The notes under the pieces: model-generated
What the model saw: only the letters and a program-made list of their open reading frames with translations
Told to the model about the DNA's origin: nothing
Databases searched by the model: none
In this document: positions 26,402 to 34,807 of the stretch, piece by piece
Layout: each line of letters begins with the position of its first letter
Numbering within the stretch: the first letter of the stretch is position 1
Origin: Comamonadaceae bacterium
GTDB lineage: Bacteria > Pseudomonadota > Gammaproteobacteria > Burkholderiales > Burkholderiaceae_C
DNA length: 44,202 bases
Assembly: GCA_947447355.1 (NCBI GenBank)
Contig: CANFJF010000026.1
Coordinates: 1-44,202 of the forward strand
Reading direction: 5' to 3'
Translations under genes and position numbers: made by a program

Positions 26402-28321
26402 TCAGCCGCCGTACAAGTACTTCGGCAGCCATAGCGTCAAGCCCGGCCAGACGTACATGAACACCATGCACAAGATGACGATCAGCATGTAGGGCATCAT
26501 GCCGGCGAAAATCTGGTTGATCGTGACATGCGCCGGTGAAACCCCCTTGAGGTAGAACGCTGACATCGCCACCGGAGGCGACAGAAAAGCGGCCTGCAAG
26601 TTGACGAAGACCAGCACACCCCACAGCATCGGATCAATTCCGAAGTGCGGCAACAGCGGCAAGAAGATCGGCACGAAGATCACGATGATCTCAGTCCATT
26701 CCAGCGGCCAGCCCAGCACAAAGATGATGGCCTGCGACAGCAGCAAGAACTGCATCGGCGACAGGTCCATGCTCATGACCCAAGTCTCCACCAGATGCTG
26801 CCCGCCCAAGATCGCAAACACGGCGGAGAAGAGGGCCGAACCCACGAATAACCAGCACACCATCGAGGTGGTTTTGGCCGTCAAAAACACGGCTTCCTTG
26901 ATCTTCTGAAAGTTCAGTGTTTTCGCCTGCCACGCCATCAGGAAGGCGCCGGCCGCACCGACCGCCGCAGATTCGGTGGCCGTGGTGATGCCGAACAAAA
27001 TCACGCCCAACACCACGAAAGTCAGTATCGCCAGAGGCGCGACCGAGTGAATCAGCATCGACATAATTTCATACTGCTCGGCGTCAAAGTTCCAGTAGTA
27101 GTAGCCCAGCAGCGCCAGCGTGATCAGGCTGCAAATCAAGAATCCGGTATAAAAGCCTGCAGGTACGGGTTCGGTTTTGGGCGCTTCAGTTCCTTCGCCG
27201 GCACCCATGTCTTGCAAGGGCTCATCTTTCCCTGCTTCGGCGGCGCTTGTCTCACCGCCGAGTGGCTTGAGCTCATCGCCAGAATCTGGTGGCGCTTGCA
27301 CGGCACCAGTATCGACAACTGCATTGGCTGGTGGCGTCTGTACATCAGCCACCAACGCTGCCGGTGCAGCAGACTTTTCAGCCATTTGTGCAGCGGCTAC
27401 AGGTGCCGGCTCGTTGTCTTTTTGGGAGTAAATGGTCACATACCACCACACGGCACCGAGCGTGGCTGCAGCCAAAATCACGGGTGCCAAAGCCCGCGTC
27501 AAGCCCGCGACCAACTGCCACCACTTCAGACTCACGCCCGCCACACCACTGCGCAAGGCTTTGGCTGGCGCCACCACGGCATTCAACAAAGCAGGCAGCA
27601 TGAAGCGCGAGTAGCTCGAAGAAATATGCGCGACCCAAGGGGAGATCGGTGCCTTCATTTGCTCTGGCGGCAACTTGGGCGCGATTTTCGGATCGATCAT
27701 GCACCAGCCGATCACATAGACCAGGTACAAAAAGGCCAGGAAAAAGCCAGGGAACATGGCTGCGGCATACAGCTTGACGACCGACTGACCAGCGACCGCG
27801 GCATAGACAATGATCATCACCGACGGTGGGATCAAAATGCCCAGCGTGCCGCCAGCAGTGATGACGCCTGCCGCCAAGCGCGTGTCGTAACCGGCGTTGA
27901 GCATGGGACGCATGGCGATCACGCCCATCAGCACCACCACTGCACCGACCAGCCCACTGGCAATGCCCCAGAAGGTGCAGATCACCAGCGTCGTCACCGC
28001 CAAGGAGCCCGGTAAGTTGCGGAATGCCAACTGCACGCTATGGAACATTTTGTCCACCAGCGCGCCACGTTCCATCACGTAGCCCATCAAGACAAACAGC
28101 GGAATCGACAGCAGAACATCGTTGTTCATGGCGCCGAAAGCGCGTTGCACCATCAACGGGAAAATCTTGTTGTCGAGAAAGGGTGCGGCTGAATCGTAAA
28201 AGGCCACAAAACCAAACATCATGCCCAGGCCCATCAGGGTAAACGCGGTGGGAAAACCCATCATGATCACCACCACGATCAGGCACAGCATCGTCATACC
28301 AAGTGCAGCATTGCTCATCAT
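26402..28321 (-). CDS. dctM: TRAP transporter large permease (DctM), enlarged with a hydrophilic insert
   Basis: This 639-aa inner-membrane permease moves an organic acid with a sodium or proton gradient. It shows the usual DctM elements 'IPLFVLMGYVMERGALVDKMF', 'TLGILIPPSVMIIVY' and 'FVLGWPLEWTEIIVIFVPIFLPLL'. Normal DctM is about 425-430 aa. Here the N- and C-terminal halves are separated by extra material: added hydrophobic stretches and an Ala/Pro/Glu/Asp-rich, low-complexity segment at about residues 303-388. It shares one base with the dctQ stop codon. The substrate is unknown; the receptor DctP points to a TakP-like oxoacid or hydroxyacid. Confidence 0.92.
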   Translation of the reverse strand: MMSNAALGMTMLCLIVVVIMMGFPTAFTLMGLGMMFGFVAFYDSAAPFLDNKIFPLMVQRAFGAMNNDVLLSIPLFVLMGYVMERGALVDKMFHSVQLAFRNLPGSLAVTTLVICTFWGIASGLVGAVVVLMGVIAMRPMLNAGYDTRLAAGVITAGGTLGILIPPSVMIIVYAAVAGQSVVKLYAAAMFPGFFLAFLYLVYVIGWCMIDPKIAPKLPPEQMKAPISPWVAHISSSYSRFMLPALLNAVVAPAKALRSGVAGVSLKWWQLVAGLTRALAPVILAAATLGAVWWYVTIYSQKDNEPAPVAAAQMAEKSAAPAALVADVQTPPANAVVDTGAVQAPPDSGDELKPLGGETSAAEAGKDEPLQDMGAGEGTEAPKTEPVPAGFYTGFLICSLITLALLGYYYWNFDAEQYEIMSMLIHSVAPLAILTFVVLGVILFGITTATESAAVGAAGAFLMAWQAKTLNFQKIKEAVFLTAKTTSMVCWLFVGSALFSAVFAILGGQHLVETWVMSMDLSPMQFLLLSQAIIFVLGWPLEWTEIIVIFVPIFLPLLPHFGIDPMLWGVLVFVNLQAAFLSPPVAMSAFYLKGVSPAHVTINQIFAGMMPYMLIVILCMVFMYVWPGLTLWLPKYLYGG

Positions 28322-28947
28322 TAACCTTTCATGCCGATGGATTTTTCGATGGCCAGTTTCACGGCCTCTTTGTCGACGTATTCACTGCCCTCCAGCTGCT
28401 GCGCCACCACGTCTGACTCTTGCGCGTCTTTGAGTCGGGGCGTCCACGCACCGGTCTGAATGCATACCACGCAGCGGATGATTTCAGAGACACCTTGCAT
28501 CAGCACCAAAGCCCCGGCCAGCGGGATGATGAACTTGAAGGGGTAGACCGGCAATGGATCGGCGTTGAAGGTTTGTTCATGAATCGCCAAAGCGTCCTGA
28601 AAGTAGCTCCAGCCCGACCAAGTCAATGCCGCAATACCCGGCAAGAAAAAGGCCACGTAGAGCAACAAATCGACACTGGCTTGCGTGCGCGGTTTGAAAT
28701 TACCGTATAAAAAGTCGCCCCGCACATGGCCGTCCTGGCAGAGCGTGTAGGCACCCCCCATCATGAACAGCGTGCCGTAAAGCATATTGCTGACGTCAAA
28801 GACCCAAGCGGTCGGTGCGTTCAGTGCGTAGCGCTTGAAGACTTCAACCACAACGACGACCATCAGCACCACGATGAGCCAAGCAAAAGCCTTGCCGACC
28901 CAAGTGCTGATCCCGTCAGCCGTGTGCAAAAGTGTTTGGATTTTCAT
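28321..28947 (-). CDS. dctQ: TRAP transporter small permease (DctQ)
   Basis: This 208-aa inner-membrane protein has four hydrophobic segments in the usual DctQ arrangement: 'GKAFAWLIVVLMVVVVVEVFKRYALNAPTAWVFDVSNMLYGTLFMMGGAYTLCQDGHVRGDFLYGNF' and 'LYPFKFIIPLAGALVLMQGVSEIIRC'. A charged C-terminal tail of about 45 residues follows. It forms the membrane complex with DctM, which starts in its stop codon. A terminator-like hairpin lies upstream, between it and dctP. Confidence 0.92.
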   Translation of the reverse strand: MKIQTLLHTADGISTWVGKAFAWLIVVLMVVVVVEVFKRYALNAPTAWVFDVSNMLYGTLFMMGGAYTLCQDGHVRGDFLYGNFKPRTQASVDLLLYVAFFLPGIAALTWSGWSYFQDALAIHEQTFNADPLPVYPFKFIIPLAGALVLMQGVSEIIRCVVCIQTGAWTPRLKDAQESDVVAQQLEGSEYVDKEAVKLAIEKSIGMKG

Positions 28948-28960
28948 TGACTTGCTCTCG

Positions 28961-28999
28961 AAAAAAGAAAACCAGCCACCCGGGAACCCAGATGGCTGG
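28961..28999 (-). terminator. Hairpin with T-tract between dctP and dctQ (possible attenuator), first operon
   Basis: CCAGCCA (28972-28978) pairs with TGGCTGG (28993-28999). On the minus strand the hairpin is followed by TTTTCTTTTTT. It lies after the dctP stop and before dctQ, so it probably lowers read-through into the permease genes and favours the receptor. The parallel operon has an analogous hairpin at 32981-33013. Confidence 0.65.
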
Positions 29000-29023
29000 C
29001 ATGACTAGACAACCAACTTGTGG

Positions 29024-30142
29024 TCAGGCCTTCTTGGCACCTTTGGCAAAGTAATGGTTGTAGGCCATCTTGAAGTCGACCATATAGTCGTTTTGCCACT
29101 GACCGGCACGCTCGGCGTAGGCTTTTTGCGAGGCCAGAATTTTCTTGAACAGAACGTTCTCGGCACTTTTCTTTTCCATGATCTTGTCCCACGAAGCCAG
29201 CTGAGCCCGGAGGATGGAGTCAGGCGTCTTGTAGAACTTGATGCCTTGCTTCTTCAGGTCGATGTAGTCCTTGGAATTGCGGTCAATGGCTTTCCAGCTC
29301 ATGTCGGCGCTGGCGGCTTGAACGCTGAAGTCGATGATGGCCTTGAGTTCAGCCGGCAGCGCGTTGAACTTGCTCTTGTTGAACAAAATCTCGAACTGCT
29401 CACCCGACTGGTGGAAGGACTGCAACATGCAGTTTTTCACGACGTCGGGGAAACCCAGCGTACGGTCAGACGATGCATTGTTGAATTCAGCCGCATCCAG
29501 CAGACCACGGTCCAGGGCCGGGATGATCTCGCCACCTGGCAGTGGGTTCACGGCTGCGCCCATGTCGGTGTACATGTCAACCGCCAAGCCCACAGTGCGG
29601 AACTTCACGCCCTTCATTTGCGCAACATTGGAAACTGGTTTTTTAAACCAGCCAAAGGGCTGGGTCGGCATCGGGCCATACAGATAGGAGATCACATCCA
29701 TGTTGATGGACTTGTAAATCTCGTCCAGCAGGGCCTTGCCGCCGCCGTAGTTATGCCATGCCAGGACCATGTTCGGGTCCATCCCAAAAGCCGGGCCAGA
29801 ACCCCACAGCGCCAGCGCGTTATTTTTGCCGTAGTGGTAAGCCACGACACCGTGACCGCCGTCCAGCGTGCCCTTGTTCACCGCTTCCAGTAACTGGAAC
29901 GGCGGCACCACGGCACCTGAAGGCAGTACTTCGATTTTGAGCTTGCCGCTGGCCATCGCGTTGACCTTGTTGGCAAAGTCGTTGGCGTATTCATGAAAAA
30001 TGTCTTTGGCTGGCCAAGTGCTTTGAAAGCGCAGCGTGGTGGTGGTCTGGGCGGTGGCTAGCATCGGTGCTGCCAATGCGCCTGCGCCGGCAGCCACGGC
30101 AGCACCTTTGAGCAAGCCGCGACGGCGAGGGGTATTTGTCAT
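29024..30142 (-). CDS. dctP: TRAP transporter substrate-binding protein (DctP/TakP-like), Tat signal
   Basis: This 372-aa periplasmic receptor starts 'MTNTPRRRGLLKGAAVAAGAGALAAPMLATAQTTT', a twin-arginine (Tat) signal. The DctP fold contains 'GWFKKPVSNVAQMKGVKFRTVGLAVDMYTDMGAAVNPLPGGEIIPALDRGLLDAAEFNNASSDRTLGFPDV', close to TakP-type receptors for 2-oxoacids and related acids. It is a close paralogue of the receptor at 33044-34168, sharing long identical stretches. Together with dctQ and dctM it forms a complete TRAP system. The ligand is not identified. Confidence 0.92.
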   Translation of the reverse strand: MTNTPRRRGLLKGAAVAAGAGALAAPMLATAQTTTTLRFQSTWPAKDIFHEYANDFANKVNAMASGKLKIEVLPSGAVVPPFQLLEAVNKGTLDGGHGVVAYHYGKNNALALWGSGPAFGMDPNMVLAWHNYGGGKALLDEIYKSINMDVISYLYGPMPTQPFGWFKKPVSNVAQMKGVKFRTVGLAVDMYTDMGAAVNPLPGGEIIPALDRGLLDAAEFNNASSDRTLGFPDVVKNCMLQSFHQSGEQFEILFNKSKFNALPAELKAIIDFSVQAASADMSWKAIDRNSKDYIDLKKQGIKFYKTPDSILRAQLASWDKIMEKKSAENVLFKKILASQKAYAERAGQWQNDYMVDFKMAYNHYFAKGAKKA

Positions 30143-30206
30143 GTCAATCTCCAGTTGTAATTAAGCGTTAGCGCGCTATCTTTCTCCGGAATCGAATCGT
30201 CTGAGT

Positions 30207-30219
30207 AGAGGGTTTTCAC
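30207..30219. promoter_or_regulatory. Shared upstream motif AGAGGGTTTTCAC, dctP copy 1
   Basis: AGAGGGTTTTCAC lies 65 bp upstream of the first dctP start. A near-identical AGAGGGTTTTTAC lies 74 bp upstream of the second dctP. The remaining spacer sequence between the two operons is much less alike, so this may be a promoter element or a site for a common regulator. Confidence 0.35.
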
Positions 30220-30348
30220 CAAGAGAAATGATGCAAGTCCATTTAATTGTTAAAAAATTGACTTTAAGCAAATGCTTGTCAAGCACTTTGTCAGAATTCA
30301 GTCAGAAAAGTTGCAGGCGCAAGCCGCTGGAATGGTGGCAGTGCGGAG

Positions 30349-30377
30349 CAAAAAAAAGCGGCCTACAAGTGGCCGCT
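30349..30377 (-). terminator. Intrinsic terminator after the second dctM
   Basis: AGCGGCC (30357-30363), a 7-bp loop, and GGCCGCT (30371-30377) form a perfect 7-bp stem. On the minus strand it is followed by eight T residues (30356-30349). It lies 20 bp after the dctM stop at 30397 and separates the two TRAP operons. Confidence 0.85.
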
Positions 30378-30396
30378 GAGAAAGGAAGGAGACTGC

Positions 30397-32331
30397 TTAT
30401 TTGTAAAGCAGCTCTGGCAACCACATGCCAATGGCTGGGAATTGGTACAACATGATGATGGCCAGTATCTGGATGCCCATGAACGGCAGCATGCCTAGGA
30501 AAATCTGGTTCAAGGTCACGTGTTTGGGGGCAACCCCTTTCAGATAAAAAGCCGCCATGGCCACGGGTGGGCTCAGGAAGGCGGTCTGCAGATTGAGTGC
30601 CACCAGCAAGCCGAAGAACAGCGGATCAACGCCGAAATTGTCCAGCAGCGGAATGAAAATCGGCATGAAGATCACGATGATTTCCGTCCACTCCAATGGC
30701 CAGCCCAGCAGGAAAATAATCACTTGGCTCATGATCAGAAACTGGGTCGTGGTCAGGTCCATGCTCAGCACCCAAGTCTCCACCAGATTTTGCCCTCCGA
30801 GAAGCGCAAACGCGGCTGAAAAAATAGCCGATCCGACGAACAACCAACACACCATGGCGGAGGTTTTAGCCGTCAAAAAAACCGCTTCCTGCAACACCCG
30901 CATCGTCAAACGTCGGTAGGCCACGGCCAGCATGAAGCCGCCTAAGGCACCCATGGCCGCTGCTTCTGTTGGCGTCGCCAGTCCCATCACGATGGAGCCC
31001 AGCACTGAAATGATCAGAATCATCAGCGGGAAGAACGACGACAAGAGCATCTTGAATATTTCCAGCCGTGCAAAGCTCAAGAACAGATAAAACAGTGACA
31101 CCAGCGCCCCCAGAATCGCAAAACAGACCCACCACCAAGTCGGTGCCGCGCGTGTGCTGGCTGCTTCGGCTTCCGCGGTGCGCTTCACGGTCGGGTTGGC
31201 GGCGCTGGCCGTGACTTGTTCTGAGAGGGCAGGTGCAGCGCCGGGTGGCTCTTGCAGTCCTGAAGAAAATGGTTCTGGCAAACCGTCGCCGTCAGTGGGT
31301 GGTTCCTGTAGGCCGCCGCTGTCGTCCTCCGGCGTTGGGGCATAACTTAACGAACCTATCGGCTGAATGTCATACACAGGGACGGCGTCCACCGTGGTGA
31401 CTGAGCGGAAACTGCTGACGACGATGGTCATAAAAATCAGGCCGGGCAGTACCACCAAGCACAGCTGCCGCAAAATATGACCCAAAGGCACTGCGGCATT
31501 GCGCTTGCCTTTCAGTGCACCAACAAGATGGGTGAACGCATAGGCGCTGGTGTCGGTGGTCAGCTGTTGTGTCAGCGGCGGCAGCGGCACCACGCGTTCT
31601 GCCGCTGATAAGGGCGGTGCCCAAGCTGGTTTGAGCTTGGACACCATCACCACATACAAAATATACAAACCGGTCAGCATCAAGCCTGGGAAAAAAGCGC
31701 CGGCGTATAACTGCACCACTGAAACCCCGGCGGTGGCGCCGTAAACAATCAGCAACACAGATGGTGGAATCATGATCCCTAAGCAGCCGCCTGCTGTGAT
31801 CGCGCCAGCCGCCAGAGGAACGCTGTAGCCAGCCCGCAGCATGGCCGGTAGCGCCAGCAGGCCCATCAGCGTGACCACGGCACCAACGATGCCAGTTGCT
31901 GTTGCAAAAATGGCGCAAGTCACCAGCGTTGCAACAGCCAATGAACCTGGAATCCTGGCCATCGCCAGATGCAAACTTTTGAACAGCTTTTCTATGAGGT
32001 TGGCCCGCTCGACCAAGTAACCCATGAAGACAAACAAAGGGATGGCGATCAGCACATCACTGGCCATGGTCTTGTAGGCAGACTGGACCATCAGGTCCAG
32101 CGTCTTGATGATGCTCTGGTCGTAGGCCATCCAAGAAAAAATCATGCCCATGCCCATCAGCGTGAACGCCGTTGGGAAACCCAGCATGATGGCCGTGACC
32201 ACGAGTGACAACATCAACAGGCCGAGGTGACCGTTGGTGATGGTTTCAACACTGAGCAACATGTAAACAGCGCCGACCACCACCACCGACATGAAGACCA
32301 GACCAAACCAGAGTTCTTTGCGGATCTTCAT
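30397..32331 (-). CDS. dctM: TRAP transporter large permease (DctM), enlarged paralogue
   Basis: This 644-aa permease is the large subunit of the second TRAP operon. The N-terminal half has 'TAIMLGFPTAFTLMGMGMIF', 'LGIMIPPSVLLIVYGATAGVSVVQLYAGAFFPG', and the C-terminal half has 'FLLGWPLEWTEIIVIFMPIFIPLLDNF'. Like the other copy it carries a central insert; the disordered part is about residues 314-397, rich in Pro, Gly, Glu and Ala, with the motif GLQEPP repeated twice. The insert sequence is unlike that of the first copy although it sits at the same place. It shares ATGA with the dctQ stop. Confidence 0.92.
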   Translation of the reverse strand: MKIRKELWFGLVFMSVVVVGAVYMLLSVETITNGHLGLLMLSLVVTAIMLGFPTAFTLMGMGMIFSWMAYDQSIIKTLDLMVQSAYKTMASDVLIAIPLFVFMGYLVERANLIEKLFKSLHLAMARIPGSLAVATLVTCAIFATATGIVGAVVTLMGLLALPAMLRAGYSVPLAAGAITAGGCLGIMIPPSVLLIVYGATAGVSVVQLYAGAFFPGLMLTGLYILYVVMVSKLKPAWAPPLSAAERVVPLPPLTQQLTTDTSAYAFTHLVGALKGKRNAAVPLGHILRQLCLVVLPGLIFMTIVVSSFRSVTTVDAVPVYDIQPIGSLSYAPTPEDDSGGLQEPPTDGDGLPEPFSSGLQEPPGAAPALSEQVTASAANPTVKRTAEAEAASTRAAPTWWWVCFAILGALVSLFYLFLSFARLEIFKMLLSSFFPLMILIISVLGSIVMGLATPTEAAAMGALGGFMLAVAYRRLTMRVLQEAVFLTAKTSAMVCWLFVGSAIFSAAFALLGGQNLVETWVLSMDLTTTQFLIMSQVIIFLLGWPLEWTEIIVIFMPIFIPLLDNFGVDPLFFGLLVALNLQTAFLSPPVAMAAFYLKGVAPKHVTLNQIFLGMLPFMGIQILAIIMLYQFPAIGMWLPELLYK

Positions 32332-32948
32332 TTGTGCTCTCCTCGAAGGGCTAGATCTCGCTCAAGTGCTGCCATGTCTTCGTCTTTCACATGCACCATG
32401 GCCTTGAGTTTTTCCACATCAACTTCTTCTACGTCGCCGTCACGCGGTGCCCAGACACCCGTTCTCAAGCACAAAATGCACCGAATGATTTCAACTACTC
32501 CTTGCAGCAGCAGCAAAGCGCCAGCCAGGGGGATGACGAATTTGAAAGGGTAGAGCGGTAGCGCATCTGCAGAAAAAGTCTGTTCATTGATAGCCAACGA
32601 CTCGTTGAAGTAAACCCAACCGGCCCAAGTCAGTGCAAACACGCCGGGCAGAAAAAATACCAGGTAAAGCGTCAGGTCTATCACCGCTTGTGTGCGGGGT
32701 TGTAGAAAGCCGTAGAGCACATCGCCTCGAACGTGGCCGTTTTTGCTCAAGGTGTAAGCCCCGGCAGTCATGAAGAGCGTTCCGTACAGCATGATCTGAG
32801 CGTCAAGCACCCAGGCGTGCGGGCGGTTCAGCACATAGCGGGAAAAAACCTCCCATGCAATCAACAGCGTCAGTGCGACCACGCTCCAGGCAAAGGCCTT
32901 GCCAATCCATGTGGAAAAACGGTCCACGCCTAATAAAAATGATTGCAT
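32328..32948 (-). CDS. dctQ: TRAP transporter small permease (DctQ), second operon
   Basis: This 206-aa four-helix membrane subunit shows 'GKAFAWSVVALTLLIAWEVFSRYVLNRPHAWVLDAQIMLYGTLFMTAGAYTLSKNGHVRGDVLYGF' and 'LYPFKFVIPLAGALLLLQGVVEIIRCILC', closely matching the other dctQ. I chose the ATG at 32948 because AGGAG lies 5 bp upstream and alignment with the paralogue begins there; an in-frame ATG at 32963 would add five residues. Its stop overlaps dctM (ATGA). Confidence 0.9.
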   Translation of the reverse strand: MQSFLLGVDRFSTWIGKAFAWSVVALTLLIAWEVFSRYVLNRPHAWVLDAQIMLYGTLFMTAGAYTLSKNGHVRGDVLYGFLQPRTQAVIDLTLYLVFFLPGVFALTWAGWVYFNESLAINEQTFSADALPLYPFKFVIPLAGALLLLQGVVEIIRCILCLRTGVWAPRDGDVEEVDVEKLKAMVHVKDEDMAALERDLALRGEHK

Positions 32949-32980
32949 AGAAGCTCCTGACATACCGTGCTATCTGCTGA

Positions 32981-33013
32981 CAAAAAACAAGGGGGCACCG
33001 GATAGGTGCCCCC
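32981..33013 (-). terminator. Hairpin with T-tract between dctP and dctQ (possible attenuator), second operon
   Basis: GGGGGCACC (32991-32999), loop of 5, and GGTGCCCCC (33005-33013) form a perfect 9-bp stem. On the minus strand it is followed by TTGTTTTTTG. It lies just after the dctP stop at 33044 and before dctQ, matching the position of the hairpin in the first operon. Confidence 0.75.
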
Positions 33014-33043
33014 TTGGGGTTCACTTGGAATTCAACGGATCAC

Positions 33044-34168
33044 TCAAGCTTTTTTGGCGTTTCTACCAAAGTAGTGATTGAAGGCCATTTTGAAATCGAC
33101 GGAGTAATCGTTTTGCCACTGTCCCGCACGTTGTGCAAAGGCTTTTTGTGAGTCCAATACTTTCTTGAAGATTGGGTTTTCAGCCGATTTTTTGGCAATC
33201 GTTTTGTCCCACGCGACCAGCTGTGCGCGCAGAACGGCGTCAGGTGTTTTGTAGAAATTGATGCCCTGTTTTTTCAGCGCAATGTAGTCTTCGGAATTGC
33301 GTTGAATGGCTTTCCAGCTCATGTCCGCACTGGCCGCTTGCACCGCGTAGTCAATGATGGATTTCAATTCGGAGGGCAAAGCGGTGAGCTTGCTGCGATT
33401 GAACAGAATTTCGAACTGCTCGCCACTTTGGTGGAAGCTTTGCAGCATGCAGTTTTTGGCGACGTCAGGGAATCCCAGCACCCGGTCGCTGGAGGCGTTG
33501 TTGAACTCCGCCGCATCAATCAGGCCGCGGTCCAGTGCTGGAACAATCTCGCCACCTGGCAGAGGGTTCACTGCGGTTCCCAATTCGGTGAAGATGTCGA
33601 CCGCCAAGCCAACGGTACGGAACTTCAGGCCCTTCATGTCTTCGACGCGGGCCACTGGTTTTTTAAACCAGCCCAGAGGTTGTGTTGGCATGGGGCCGTA
33701 AAGGTAGGACGCCACGTCAAGGTTTAAGCTCTTATAGATTTCGTCGACCAAGGCCTTGCCGCCGCCGTAGTTGTGCCAAGCCAGCACCATGTTGGCATCC
33801 ATGCCAAAAGCCGGGCCGGAACCCCACAGCGCCAAGGCCGTGTTTTTGCCGTACCAATAAGCGATCACGCCATGACCGCCGTCCAGCGTGCCTTTGCTGA
33901 CGGCGTCTAGGAGCTGAAATGCAGGGACGACTGCACCGGCGGGTAACACTTCGATTTTGAGTTTTCCGCTGGCCATGTCGTTGACTTTTTTGGCAAAGTC
34001 GGTTGCGTACTCGTGAAAAATGTCTTTGGCCGGCCAAGTGCTTTGAAAGCGCAGTGTGGTGGCTGTTTGTGCGGTGGCCAGCATGGGGGCTGCCATAGTC
34101 CCTGCGCCGGCGGCGATGGCTGCACCTTTGAGAAGGCCACGACGGCGAGGGCTTTTGTGTTCAGTCAT
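33044..34168 (-). CDS. dctP: TRAP transporter substrate-binding protein (DctP/TakP-like), paralogue, Tat signal
   Basis: This 374-aa receptor begins 'MTEHKSPRRRGLLKGAAIAAGAGTMAAPMLATAQTATTL', a Tat signal. The fold includes 'GWFKKPVARVEDMKGLKFRTVGLAVDIFTELGTAVNPLPGGEIVPALDRGLIDAAEFNNASSDRVLGFPDV', nearly superimposable on the first DctP. The two operons have the same order dctP-dctQ-dctM, so they arose by tandem duplication. It is divergent from the rhodanese gene across 161 bp that includes the shared AGAGGGTTTTTAC motif. Confidence 0.92.
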   Translation of the reverse strand: MTEHKSPRRRGLLKGAAIAAGAGTMAAPMLATAQTATTLRFQSTWPAKDIFHEYATDFAKKVNDMASGKLKIEVLPAGAVVPAFQLLDAVSKGTLDGGHGVIAYWYGKNTALALWGSGPAFGMDANMVLAWHNYGGGKALVDEIYKSLNLDVASYLYGPMPTQPLGWFKKPVARVEDMKGLKFRTVGLAVDIFTELGTAVNPLPGGEIVPALDRGLIDAAEFNNASSDRVLGFPDVAKNCMLQSFHQSGEQFEILFNRSKLTALPSELKSIIDYAVQAASADMSWKAIQRNSEDYIALKKQGINFYKTPDAVLRAQLVAWDKTIAKKSAENPIFKKVLDSQKAFAQRAGQWQNDYSVDFKMAFNHYFGRNAKKA

Positions 34169-34241
34169 TCAGTTATCTCCGGATAAAAATAGTTATTAAA
34201 TTTGAAGTTACTGATGTTCTCCTGCTATAAATTAATAACAA

Positions 34242-34254
34242 AGAGGGTTTTTAC
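34242..34254. promoter_or_regulatory. Shared upstream motif AGAGGGTTTTTAC, dctP copy 2
   Basis: One base differs from the motif at 30207-30219, and it lies at a similar distance (74 versus 65 bp) upstream of the receptor start. The surrounding region is AT-rich, as in promoters. Its role is not known. Confidence 0.35.
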
Positions 34255-34329
34255 TGATAAAAGAGAGTCGATTAGCTTTATTTTGGGCAAAGCAGTTGTG
34301 AGCTCATCGATTCGGCAAAATACGTCGCT

Positions 34330-34755
34330 ATGAATATTCGAAATACTTCATCTGTTATTCCGGTTACTGGGTACGCTGGCGATGTTTCGCCAGAACTCGC
34401 CTGGCATTGGGTCCAGTCGGGCGAGGCGGTCTTGGTCGATGTGCGCAGCGATGCCGAGCGCGAGTGGGTCGGCTTTGTGCCCGGTGCCGTGCCGTTGGCT
34501 TGGAAGCAGTGGCCTGGCATGGCCTTGAACCAGAGCTTTGACGATGCCATTCAAGCCGCCGTTCCGGCTGGTCAAAAAGCCGTTTTGCTGTGCCGTAGCG
34601 GGGTTCGCTCTATAGCCGCTGCCAAAAGCGCGACAGCGTTGGGGCTCGAGGCGTACAACATTTTGGAAGGCTTTGAGGGCGATGCGGACGCGGAAGGTCA
34701 CCGCGGTTCGCGTGGGGGTTGGCGTCATCGGGGTTTGCCATGGCGTCAAAACTGA
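34330..34755 (+). CDS. Rhodanese-like domain protein
   Basis: This 141-aa single-domain rhodanese has 'GEAVLVDVRSDAEREWVGFVPGAVPLAWKQWP' and the active-site loop 'LLCRSGVRSIAAAK' with Cys88 as the persulfide-forming residue. Such proteins transfer sulfane sulfur, for example from thiosulfate to cyanide or to cellular acceptors. The ATG at 34330 has no strong ribosome site. It precedes coaX by 52 bp; a functional link to pantothenate kinase is not expected. It is divergent from the second dctP. Confidence 0.88.
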   Translation: MNIRNTSSVIPVTGYAGDVSPELAWHWVQSGEAVLVDVRSDAEREWVGFVPGAVPLAWKQWPGMALNQSFDDAIQAAVPAGQKAVLLCRSGVRSIAAAKSATALGLEAYNILEGFEGDADAEGHRGSRGGWRHRGLPWRQN

Positions 34756-34807
34756 TGTGCTTTTCAAGTTCTGGGTGGTGCTTTGAAAGTGTTCATAATT
34801 CAGACCA

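Noticed and set aside
27047..28015. 322-codon plus-strand frame opposite dctM
   Set aside because: It is a shadow of the dctM gene, including its low-complexity insert; the His/Arg/Gln-rich product has no domain.
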